DNA of 64,000 nt from assembly GCA_963826055.1 (NCBI GenBank), contig CAWGVO010000020.1, positions 1 through 64,000 on the forward strand, given 5' to 3'. Within the stretch, counting starts at the first letter, position 1. Each line of letters opens with the position of its first letter. This DNA is from JBBDMC01 sp963826055. Lineage in GTDB: Bacteria; Pseudomonadota; Alphaproteobacteria; Rhizobiales; Kaistiaceae. Shown piece by piece: positions 36,683-45,164 of the stretch. Below the pieces are notes generated by a model that saw nothing but the letters and a program-made list of their open reading frames with translations, did not search any database and was not told the DNA's origin. The translations under genes and the position numbers were made by a program.

Positions 36683-36793
36683 GTTCCTCGTCGCCTCCGC
36701 GCAGTATGCGGTCGCGGTTCCCGCAAATTAACTCAAATCCTAGACATCGATTGTGGGCTCGGCTGATCGCGCGATATTCCCTTCAGCGCTGAC

Positions 36794-37720
36794 ATGTTCG
36801 AGGCCCATGAAGTGAACACCACAGCAACTTCGCGCGTTGCCGTCCTGATGCCCGCCTACAATGCGGGGCGGTTCGTCAATCGGGCGGTGGACAGCCTCAC
36901 GCGCAGCACCTGTCTCTGCCACATCTATATCGTCGACGACGGCAGCGCGGTGCCGGTCGCAGCGAGCCTGAAGCCGCATCCGAGCGTCGCCATTATCAGG
37001 CTGGAACAGAACGGCGGCATCGCGCGGGCGCGCAATGCCGGGCTGCGCGCGATCATAGAGCGCGGCTACGAATACGTCGCCTGCCTCGACGCCGACGACA
37101 TGTGCCACCCGGACCGTATCGCCGCGCAGGTCGAGTTTCTCGATCGTCACCCAAACGTCGCGGTGGTCGGCACGTGGGGGCGGTCGTTCGATGAGCAGAC
37201 CGGTGCTCCCCTGCGCATCGGTCGCATGCCGGCCGCGCCGGACGAGGTGCGGCGCGCCATGCGCTACAACAGCGCGGTGATCAACACGAGCGCGATGCTG
37301 CGTGTCAGTGCGCTCCGCGACGTTGGCCTCTATTCCGAGCACTACCCGGCCGCAGAGGACTACGAGCTCTTCCGGCGGATCGGCGAGCGGTATGACATCG
37401 CCAACATCCCGAGCATCCTGACGACGATCAGCATTTCGTCCGAGGGGATTTCGCGCAAGCGCCGGCGCCGGCAACTCGCCGACCGCCTCAGCATCCAGCT
37501 CAAGTATTTCGAGGCGCGCGAACCGGGCGCCTGGCTCGGTGTGGCCAAGACCGCCGTGCTGTTCCTCGCGCCGGTATCGCTCCTGTCGAGGGTGAAGACG
37601 TTCCTGCGCGGGGCAAAAGGATCGTCGGACGACGCGTCGATGCCCGGTGATCAGGCGCGAGCATCCGCAGAAGCAGGCATCGTAATCTCGTGGAAGAGCC
37701 AATCCGCAAGGCGGTCCTGA
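36794..37720 (+). CDS. Family 2 glycosyltransferase
   Basis: 308 residues with a GT-A fold. VAVLMPAYNAGRFVNRAVDS starts the domain, YIVDDGS and CLDADDMCHPDRI hold the nucleotide-sugar and metal (DxD-like) residues, and AAEDYELFRRIGER is the acceptor/catalytic-base region. The C-terminal third is basic and may touch the membrane. It transfers a sugar to a lipid-linked or growing polysaccharide. It heads a rightward set with deacetylase, flippase and polymerase genes; its stop lies inside the deacetylase gene start. Confidence 0.9.
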   Translation: MFEAHEVNTTATSRVAVLMPAYNAGRFVNRAVDSLTRSTCLCHIYIVDDGSAVPVAASLKPHPSVAIIRLEQNGGIARARNAGLRAIIERGYEYVACLDADDMCHPDRIAAQVEFLDRHPNVAVVGTWGRSFDEQTGAPLRIGRMPAAPDEVRRAMRYNSAVINTSAMLRVSALRDVGLYSEHYPAAEDYELFRRIGERYDIANIPSILTTISISSEGISRKRRRRQLADRLSIQLKYFEAREPGAWLGVAKTAVLFLAPVSLLSRVKTFLRGAKGSSDDASMPGDQARASAEAGIVISWKSQSARRS

Positions 37721-38755
37721 GCGCGCTCAGCTTCAGCGGCATCAACCGGTTGCTGTGGCCGGTCGCGGCCGGCGCCGGCGCGATCCTCGTCCTTCACCGC
37801 GTGCGGCCGAGCCGTCCTGATCCGTTTCAGCCGAACCGGGCACTCGAGGTGACGCCGCAGTTCCTCGAATCGACGATCGGCTGGCTGAAACGCAACGCAT
37901 ACGATTTCGTGTCGCTCGATGAGGCGCGATCGCGGCTGCTCGAAGGCGGTGCCCGCGAGCGCTTCGTGGCGGTGACGCTCGACGACGGCTATCGCGACAA
38001 TCTGGTGTGGGCGAAACCCATCTTCGACCGGCACGGCGTGCCGTACACCATCTACGTCCCCACTTCGTTCGCGGACGGCACCGGCGATCTCTGGTGGCTT
38101 GCGTTCGAATCGATCGTGGCCGGTAACGACCGCATCGAGGTCGACGGCAACATCATCGATTGCGGTTCGCTCGCGGCGAAGGGGCGCGCGTTTGCCTGGC
38201 TGGTGGCGGCGAAGATTGCCCAGCCCAGCGCGGCCGCCGAGGCGGCCTTCATGCGGCGTCTGACCGAGCGCTACCGGTTCGACGGCGGCGCCGCATGCCG
38301 CGCCGCCTGCATGAACTGGGACGAGCTGCGGCAGGTCGCCGCCGATCCGCTGGCGACCATCGGTGCGCACACCGTCTCGCACGTGGCGCTCGTCAGACTT
38401 TCCGAGAAACAGGTTCGCAAGGAGTTTGTCGACTCCCGCCGGATTCTCGAGCAGCAGCTGCAGCGGGAAGTCCGTCATCTCGCCTATCCGTTCGGCAGCC
38501 TGACAGCCGTCGGAAAACGCGAGTTCGCGATCGCCGCCGAGACCGGCTACGCGACGGCGGTCACCACCCGTCTCGGGGTGCTGACGGCCGACGACGGCGC
38601 TCGCCTGACGGAGCTGCCGCGCATCAACGTCGACGGCAGGTATCAGCGCAAACGCTATTTCGACGCGCTGTTGTCGGGCGTGGCGCCCGCCATGTGGCAA
38701 GCGCTCGCGGCGGTTCGCGCGGGCGCCGCAGGCGCGCGCATCGGGGGCGGCATGA
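37690..38755 (+). CDS. Polysaccharide deacetylase (NodB homology), frameshifted at the end
   Basis: About 354 residues. NodB motifs are VTLDDGYRDN (catalytic-base Asp pair), IGAHTVSHVAL (H-x3-H metal ligands) and LAYPFGS. The start is a GTG at 37690 inside the glycosyltransferase end. The frame stays open past the family end because of a likely extra G in CGGGGGCGG near 38744; removing it gives a stop TGA at 38753-38755 that overlaps the ATG of the flippase gene. The second deacetylase at 59698-60759 is a paralogue of nearly the same length. It removes N- or O-acetyl groups from envelope polysaccharide. Confidence 0.88.
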
Positions 38756-40172
38756 GCGTCGCCAAGGTGGACCCGGTCAACTGGCGCGGCGGCCCGGCTC
38801 GCTCACGTGCGGTGTGGCGCTCGGTTCCTTCTTCCGTAGCCGGCGCTTCGTCGAGCACGCGGCGGCGATCGTGCTCAGAGGCGCCAGCGCCGCCGGCAAG
38901 TTCGCCCTGTCGCTCTACATGCTCACCTTTCTCGGGCTGAGCGAGCTCGGCGTCTTCGGCCTTCTGGTTGCCGCCACGACGGCGGCGCCGGCGATATTCG
39001 GCTTCGGCCTCGGCGACTGGACGACCCGCGCCGTCATGGGCCTGCCGGGCCGGCGCGCGATGGCGCTGGTGAGTACCCGGATGGCGTTCACGCTCGCCGT
39101 GCACGCGGTGGCGCAGCCGCTGTTCTGGGTCGGCAACGCGCTCGCCGGCTATCCCATTCCTGCGCACTATGCGTTGCTGATCGCGATCATCGTTCTCCTG
39201 GAGCACGTCGCCACCGACTCCCACGGTCCGCTGGTGGCGCGGGGCCGGGTCATGCTGACCAGCCTCAACCTTTTCATCCGCGCCGGCTTGTGGCCGATGG
39301 CGATCATCGCGCTCGGTCTCGTCTATCCCCCGGCCCGTACGCTGATGTGGGTGCTCGGGGCGTGGGTCGCGGGTCTCCTCACAATGATGGTGGTGCTCGC
39401 CTTTGCGACACTGCGCCATGGGCGCTGGCGGTGGCTGGGCTTCCGGTGGGATTGGTTGCGCGACGCGCTGACCCGCAGCTGGGCGCTCTATCTGTCGGCG
39501 CTAGGCGCGGTCGGATCGCTCTACACGGACCGCTTCATCATCTCCTTCTTCGCCGGGTTGGAGCTGACCGGCGTCTACGTCTTCTTCTGGTCGGCCGCCA
39601 ACGTCGTCCATTCCATCTCGGTTTACGGCACGTTCCATCCACGTGTGCCGACGCTGGTGGCGGCGGCGCAGGACGGCGACTTCAAGACCTTCCGCAGGCG
39701 CCTCATGCGCTCTCAGGCCGAAACGCTGGCGTGGGCCATCCTCCTGTCGACGATGTTGTGGGTCGCCGTCGATCTCTTCACCAAGTACGCCAACAAGCCG
39801 CAGCTCAGCGCACATTCCGGACTGTTCGTCTGGATCATCCTGGCGATGCTGCTCCGCATTCTCGCCGACACTTATCACTTCGTCCTCTACGCGCTGCATC
39901 GCGACCGGAGGATCGTTGTGGTCAACCTCGCCGGAGCCGCGACGTCGGCGGTCCTCAACGCGCTGCTGGTGTCGTCGCTGGCGATTGTCGGCGCCGTGAC
40001 CGCGTCGCTGGTGACGGGCTCGGCGCTGCTGGCGTCACGAATGGTCACTGTCGCGCACCGGGGACAGGAAAACATCGCCGGTGCCGCCGGACGACGGGAA
40101 TCCCTGGGCGCCGCTCGTCGAGCCGCCGACGGGCGAACTCGAGGATGCGGAAGCGATTGTGCGCGGAGCGTG
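38752..40172 (+). CDS. Polysaccharide flippase (Wzx/MVF-like), frameshifted at both ends
   Basis: About 472 residues with some 12 hydrophobic segments, among them FALSLYMLTFLGLSELGVFG and LYLSALGAVGSLYTDRFIIS, typical of polysaccharide export proteins. It would flip lipid-linked oligosaccharide across the inner membrane. The ATG at 38752 overlaps the deacetylase stop; a shift between 38795 and 38815 joins it to the main frame (GTG at 38814 is the alternative start). Near 40080 another shift leads to the acidic tail GNPWAPLVEPPTGELEDAEA ending at TGA 40170-40172, just before the polymerase gene. Confidence 0.85.
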
Positions 40173-40179
40173 AGGGCTC

Positions 40180-41460
40180 ATGACCGCGACATACGCTGAC
40201 TATCGTTTCATCGACACGAAGCCCGGTGCGCAGGTCGTCAACGCGGTCATCGCGCTGACCATGCTCGCCAGCCCAGTGGTGCTGTTCGAGCCATCGCCTT
40301 ACGAGGGCATGGTGCTGGCTTTGGGGATGGTCGCCTTCGGATTCGGCCTGCCGATCCAGCGGGGCATCAAGACGCTGCTGGTCCTGCTGATGGTGTGGGC
40401 GACCGGCGGCCTGTTCGCGATGCTCCCTGTCTTCAACGATCCAATCGCCGTCAAGTACTACGGCATCTCGATCTACATGATGATGTCCACGGTGCTGTTC
40501 ACGTGTCTGTTTGCAGAGGACACGATCGGGCGCGTGGCGACCCTCGCCAACGCGTACATCGTTGCCGCGATCGCCGCGTCGCTGATCGCTATCGCCGCCT
40601 ACTTCGGCAAGATCCCCGGCGCCGACGCCCTCATGCAGGGAGGGCGCGCCAAGGGCACATTCAAGGATGCCAACGTCTTCGCGCCGTACCTGATCTTTCC
40701 GATCCTGGTGCTCATTCAGCGGGTCTTCGCGCGCGGCGTCCGTGTCTCTTACGTGCTGGCGCTGCCGGTCCTGCTGTTCGCGTTGTTCATCGCCTTTTCG
40801 CGCGGTGCCTGGGGCAACTTCGTGCTTTCGGTGATCGTGATGTTAGGGCTGATGCTGTTCGTCAGCCGTCCCGGGCGCTTCCGGCGCAGGATGCTGATGA
40901 TGGCCGGCGCGGGCGTGGCGGCCTTGGTGCTGCTGTTCGCCGCCTCGCTCGCCATCCCGTCGGTGCACAAGATGTTCACGGTCCGCGCCGAGCTGGTGCA
41001 GTCCTACGACGCCGGCGGCGCCGACAGCCGGTTTGGGCGCCAACACGAGGCGGTCGGCGTCGCCCTGGAAAATCCGAACGGGCTCGGTCCGAAGCAGTTT
41101 GCGCGCATCTACGTGGAAGACATCCACAACGTCTATCTCACCGCTCTCATCAGCTACGGCTGGCTGGGAGGGCTGGCCTATATCGGCGTCGTCCTGATTA
41201 CGCTCTGGCGGGGCATCAAGGCGCTGCTGACGGCGAGTCCCTGGCGCACATATCTGGTGGCGGCCTACGCCGCGTTCGTCGGCGTGGTGGCGGAGGGCTT
41301 TATCATCGACACCGACCACTGGCGGCACTTCTACCTGTTGATCGGGCTGATCTGGGGGCTGGCGATCGCCACCTCCAACTATCGCCGCCAGATTCCGCTC
41401 CAGGCGCTGGAGCCGATCGAATGGAGCGGAAAGCCGACCGCGGCCGACGCGGCGGGCTGA
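40180..41460 (+). CDS. O-antigen ligase/polymerase-family membrane protein (Wzy_C)
   Basis: 426 residues with about ten transmembrane helices. The large loop near residues 270-320 contains DSRFGRQHEAVGVALENPNG and EDIHNVYLTALISYGWLGG, the O-antigen polymerase/ligase signature in which a His is important for catalysis. It joins repeat units or ligates polysaccharide to a lipid carrier. The GAGGG before the ATG at 40180 is a good ribosome site. It follows the flippase by 7 bp, giving a Wzx-Wzy pair. Confidence 0.9.
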   Translation: MTATYADYRFIDTKPGAQVVNAVIALTMLASPVVLFEPSPYEGMVLALGMVAFGFGLPIQRGIKTLLVLLMVWATGGLFAMLPVFNDPIAVKYYGISIYMMMSTVLFTCLFAEDTIGRVATLANAYIVAAIAASLIAIAAYFGKIPGADALMQGGRAKGTFKDANVFAPYLIFPILVLIQRVFARGVRVSYVLALPVLLFALFIAFSRGAWGNFVLSVIVMLGLMLFVSRPGRFRRRMLMMAGAGVAALVLLFAASLAIPSVHKMFTVRAELVQSYDAGGADSRFGRQHEAVGVALENPNGLGPKQFARIYVEDIHNVYLTALISYGWLGGLAYIGVVLITLWRGIKALLTASPWRTYLVAAYAAFVGVVAEGFIIDTDHWRHFYLLIGLIWGLAIATSNYRRQIPLQALEPIEWSGKPTAADAAG

Positions 41461-41548
41461 GGACAGTGCAATCTGTGCCATTCCGGCACGGTTTGGCCGG
41501 CACGAATATTGACTGTCTGACGGCGGATTCGAAGCTGGAGTGCCGCAC

Positions 41549-42883
41549 GTGGATCGACGCACGTTCCTGACCAGTGCCCTGAGCGGCGTCGCCGCCGCCG
41601 GGGTCGGCGTCTCCGCGGCGCGGGCGGCGGTCGACCCGGAAGCTCCGGTTCTGCGCGATACACTGAATGCCGCCGAACTCGGGGTTAAGCCGGGGGACAG
41701 TGAAAATCAGAGCCGTACGATGCAACGGCTGCTCGATCTCGCGTCGGATGATGACCGCGAGATCTTCCTGCCGGCTGGCACCTACGTGGTGTCCGAGCTG
41801 AAACTGCCGGCGCGCACTCGTCTGACTGGGGTCGCGGGGGCGACGCGACTGGTGTTCGCCGGAGGGCGGTTCATGCTCTCCGGCGAACACGCCGAACTTA
41901 TCTCGTTGAAGAGCCTGATGATCGACGGCGCCAACCAGCCGCTAGCCGACTACGTGCCCGGCATCGTCCACCTCGCCGACTCGCGCGGGGTTGCGATCGA
42001 GAACTGCACGATCGTGGGAAGCGGCGGCTCCGGCATCGCGCTCGACCGCTCGAGCGGCCGTGTCAGCGGGAACACTATCACCACGGCCCACGGCGCCGGC
42101 ATCCGCGCGATCGAATCGACCGGGCTCACGATCGCCGACAACACGGTCGACGATTGCGGCAACGCCGGTATCCAGGTGTGGCGATGGACGGAGGGTGAAG
42201 ACGGAACCATCGTGACCGGCAACCGCGTCACGCGGATCGCCGCCCGCGACGGCGGCACCGGGCAGAACGGCAACGGCATCAACATATTCCGCGCCCACGG
42301 CGTCATCGTCGCCACCAATCGGATCAGCGACTGCGCCTTCACCGCCATCCGCGCCAATTCGGCCAACAACGTGCAGATCACCGGCAACAATTGCCAACGC
42401 TGCGGTGAGGTCGCGATCTACGCGGAGTTCAGCTTCGCCGGGGCGGTGATCGCAAACAACATCGTCGATACCGCCCAGACCGGCATCTCGGTCACCAACT
42501 TCAACGACGGCGGCCATCTGGCGGTCGTTTCCAGCAACATCGTGCGCAACCTCGCCAACATCGGCATCGCGGTCGAGGCCGATACGACGGTCAACGCAAA
42601 CGTCGTCGACGGCGCGCCGAAACTCGGCATTCAGATCGGCTGGGGACAGTATCTGCGCGACGTGACGGTGACCGGCAATGTCATCCGCGGCGCGCCGGTC
42701 GGGATCGGCGTCAGCGTGGTCGACGGTGCCGGATCGGCCGTCATCAGCGACAATGTCATTGCCGGTGCTGACAAGGGCGCGATCCTCGGCATGCGGTGGG
42801 AGAAACCGGCCTCCGGGGACCTCGCCGCCGGCGGCGCGGCACAGTTCCCGCACCTTTTGGTCGAGCGCAACCGCGTGAGTTGA
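41549..42883 (+). CDS. Tat-exported right-handed beta-helix repeat protein (TIGR03808-like)
   Basis: 444 residues. The N-terminus MDRRTFLTSALSGVAAAG is a twin-arginine signal (RRTFL). The rest is a series of beta-helix coils of about 22 residues with N-x-(I/V) and SGxG patterns, for example GVIVATNRISDCAF and NNVQITGNNCQRCG. This arrangement matches the Tat-translocated repeat protein family known in Rhizobiales, function unknown; a pectate-lyase-like or carbohydrate-binding surface is likely. The GTG at 41549 has GGAG 8 bp before it and is preferred over an in-frame GTG at 41540. The position after the polymerase suggests a periplasmic polysaccharide-modifying role. Confidence 0.85.
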   Translation: MDRRTFLTSALSGVAAAGVGVSAARAAVDPEAPVLRDTLNAAELGVKPGDSENQSRTMQRLLDLASDDDREIFLPAGTYVVSELKLPARTRLTGVAGATRLVFAGGRFMLSGEHAELISLKSLMIDGANQPLADYVPGIVHLADSRGVAIENCTIVGSGGSGIALDRSSGRVSGNTITTAHGAGIRAIESTGLTIADNTVDDCGNAGIQVWRWTEGEDGTIVTGNRVTRIAARDGGTGQNGNGINIFRAHGVIVATNRISDCAFTAIRANSANNVQITGNNCQRCGEVAIYAEFSFAGAVIANNIVDTAQTGISVTNFNDGGHLAVVSSNIVRNLANIGIAVEADTTVNANVVDGAPKLGIQIGWGQYLRDVTVTGNVIRGAPVGIGVSVVDGAGSAVISDNVIAGADKGAILGMRWEKPASGDLAAGGAAQFPHLLVERNRVS

Positions 42884-42908
42884 CCGCTGCCGCCGGCTGC
42901 GGGAGCGG

Positions 42909-43742
42909 TCAGCGTAGCGGCGGCTTGGAAGCCCACGCCGCGATCAGGCGCGGCAGCATGATGCAATGATCGCCTGCGATGGCTTCGACGCGCAGGCGGT
43001 CGGCAAGGGTGTCTATTCCGATCTCGTCAGGCGTGGCGATGCCGTGTTGCTCCATCGCCGGCAGCAGACTGGCGAGGGTCTGGGCTGTGAACTGGTAGAC
43101 GATCGAATCCGGGCCGCTCTCGATACGGGTGGTGCCGGTCAGGCGCGGCTGGAAGCCAGCGGCGCGGAAGGCGGCGTACTGCCGCGCACCCATGTCGGGC
43201 TCGACGCCGACCTTGCGGTAAGTCTCCACGATCCAGCGGACGCACTGGGTGAGCAGCGGCATCGGGGGCACGGCACCGGCCAGGGTGATGTCCATCTCGA
43301 TGAAAGCGATGACGCCATTGTCGTTGAGAAGGCGGCCGAGGCGCCTGAGAGCCGAGACCGGGTCGGGCAGATGCATCAGTACCAGGCGCCCGGTGATTGC
43401 ATCGAAGCGCTCGTCGGGCTCGAACGCGTAGAGATCGGCCTCCTGGAAGCGCAGCCAGTCGTAACCGGCACGCTTGGCGCGGGCCTTGGCGGTAGCGAGG
43501 GCAGGGCCGGCGTTGTCGATGCCGAGAACGGACCCGGCGGGGCCCACCTTTTCCGCTGCGATCATCGACACGTCGCCGGCGCCGCAGCCGACGTCGAGAA
43601 CGCTCATGCCGGTCTTGACGCCAGCGCGGCGCAGCGCGTCGCGAGTCTCGACGCTGAACAGTTCGCCCTGACGCTCAAGCCGCGCCAGTTCCTGCTCGGA
43701 GTGGCCAAGAACGTAGTGCTTGGGATCTGCCTCGGCGCGCAT
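42909..43742 (-). CDS. Class I SAM-dependent methyltransferase
   Basis: 277 residues. The SAM-binding motif VLDVGCGAGDVSMIAAEKVG is at about 48-67, followed by VLGIDNAGPALATA and LVLMHLPDPVSALRRLGRLL, typical of UbiE/Methyltransf_25-like small-molecule enzymes. It is unlike the two methyltransferases with coupled small partners (no N-terminal extension). Convergent with the beta-helix gene, 25 bp away. Substrate unknown. Confidence 0.85.
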   Translation of the reverse strand: MRAEADPKHYVLGHSEQELARLERQGELFSVETRDALRRAGVKTGMSVLDVGCGAGDVSMIAAEKVGPAGSVLGIDNAGPALATAKARAKRAGYDWLRFQEADLYAFEPDERFDAITGRLVLMHLPDPVSALRRLGRLLNDNGVIAFIEMDITLAGAVPPMPLLTQCVRWIVETYRKVGVEPDMGARQYAAFRAAGFQPRLTGTTRIESGPDSIVYQFTAQTLASLLPAMEQHGIATPDEIGIDTLADRLRVEAIAGDHCIMLPRLIAAWASKPPLR

Positions 43743-44098
43743 CGGTCGCTCTCGATTGCCGGGTGGGGCGGGAGTTCATCTCACCGGTTGCCGTGCCTCG
43801 TCCATGCGGCGGGCCGGCGCACCCACAGGAATCACGCGCCTTTGCGTGGCCGCCGCCAACGATTTCATCCTCATGGTAAACGAATAGTTTGCCGCGCGAC
43901 ACGTTCATTTCAAATCGGTCGTAATCTTAAAGATTGATAAGGGTCTGCTGCGTAGTGTCGCCTGGCAGGCCTGTAGCGCGCTGTGTTCCGCGTCGCAGAC
44001 CGTTGCAGTAGCGGCAAGGGGGCTTGCGCGCTCGGCAGTGGACAACCGGGCGTCGTGGTCTCGTGCCCCAATCCCGGCGGGGACATAGGAGAGTAAAC
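43743..44098. other. Intergenic region between methyltransferase and alpha/beta hydrolase
   Basis: About 356 bp with no supported gene. An AT-rich section around 43905-43945 contains the interrupted palindrome AATCT-TAA-AGATT and may carry the divergent promoters. The start of the hydrolase gene has a strong AGGAG. I see nothing else. Confidence 0.4.
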
Positions 44099-44971
44099 AT
44101 GTCCGTGACCAACAACACCGTCAAAACCAGTCACGCTGACATTGCTGTCGCGGAAACTTCGGGCGGGGGACTGCCTGTCCTCTTCATTCACGGCAACTCG
44201 GCCTGCAAGGAAGTCTTCGGCCGTCAGCTCGAGGGCGAGCTCGGCGAGCACTACCACATGATCGCGGTCGACCTGCCCGGTCACGGCGCCTCAAGTGACG
44301 CTTTCGACCCGTCGCGTACGTACACCATGCCCGGCTACGCCGAGGCGATGGTCGAGGTCCTTGCCATGATGGGCATAGATCGCGCGGCGCTGGTGGGCTG
44401 GTCGCTTGGCGGTCACGTGGCGCTGGAGATGATGCCGCGCTTCGCCGGCACCGTCGGTGTGATGCTCTGCGGAGCGCCGCCGGTCCAGCCGACGGCGGAG
44501 TCGCTGCAGGCCGGGTTCCTGCCCAACCCCCTGGCCGGCTTGCTCGGCAAGGAAACCCTTGACGAGGACGAGGTCGCGACCCTGGCGCAAGCTTGTTACG
44601 GCGATGCCGTCAACGACGCCTTCATCGATGCCATGCGGCGTACCGACGGGCGCGCACGGACGTTGATGTTCCAGGGCCTGTTTTCCGGCAAGGTTTCCGA
44701 CCAGCGCGCGCTGGCGGAGAAGGCCCGGGTTCCGGTGGCGCTGGTCAACGGGGCCGAGGATCCTTTCGTCAACGTCGAGTATGTGTCCTCGCTGTCGTAC
44801 GCGAACCTGTGGGACCAGCACTGCTACGTCCTGCGTGGCGCAGGCCACACGCCTTTCCTTTCCGCGGCGGCTACGTTCGACCAAATTCTGGCCCGTTTCG
44901 TCGAAGAAATGGCCGAGCGGGCGAAGAGCGGCAAGGGAAGCAGCCAGCGGCGCTCGGGCGCTGCCGCCTGA
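44099..44971 (+). CDS. Alpha/beta hydrolase
   Basis: 290 residues. The oxyanion segment LPVLFIHGNSACKEVF, nucleophile elbow VGWSLGGHVAL (Ser in G-x-S-x-G), the acid in LVNGAEDPFVN, and His in LRGAGHTPFLS make a full catalytic triad. The ATG at 44099 is preceded by AGGAG, so the longer upstream frame is not used. Monocistronic as far as can be seen. Substrate unknown; esterase, lactonase and haloalkane/peroxidase types share these features. Confidence 0.85.
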   Translation: MSVTNNTVKTSHADIAVAETSGGGLPVLFIHGNSACKEVFGRQLEGELGEHYHMIAVDLPGHGASSDAFDPSRTYTMPGYAEAMVEVLAMMGIDRAALVGWSLGGHVALEMMPRFAGTVGVMLCGAPPVQPTAESLQAGFLPNPLAGLLGKETLDEDEVATLAQACYGDAVNDAFIDAMRRTDGRARTLMFQGLFSGKVSDQRALAEKARVPVALVNGAEDPFVNVEYVSSLSYANLWDQHCYVLRGAGHTPFLSAAATFDQILARFVEEMAERAKSGKGSSQRRSGAAA

Positions 44972-45164
44972 CCAGCCCCCATCGTTGACGCTAACCGACC
45001 GTCCTTTTTGGTTTCCGCCCGGCCTGCGGGCTGAAAGGCCGTTCGGCGTCCCGGTTGCGGCGATGTCACGCAATCTTGACGGTGCCCGTAAAATTGAACG
45101 TTCTGTTCATCCAATATCGCGATAATTGCGGCCGTCCAGTCGCCAAACGGTGCGTCCGCGTAGC

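Larger units (their letters stand above)
36390..36793. other. Intergenic region holding tRNA-Gly and a CtrA-like half-site
   Basis: About 400 bp between the leftward FemAB-like gene and the rightward glycosyltransferase. It carries the tRNA-Gly at 36608-36682 and, at 36504-36511, TTAACCAT, the CtrA half-site of alphaproteobacteria, with TTAATGG 22 bp before it. I see no other gene; short open frames over the tRNA are not plausible. Confidence 0.6.
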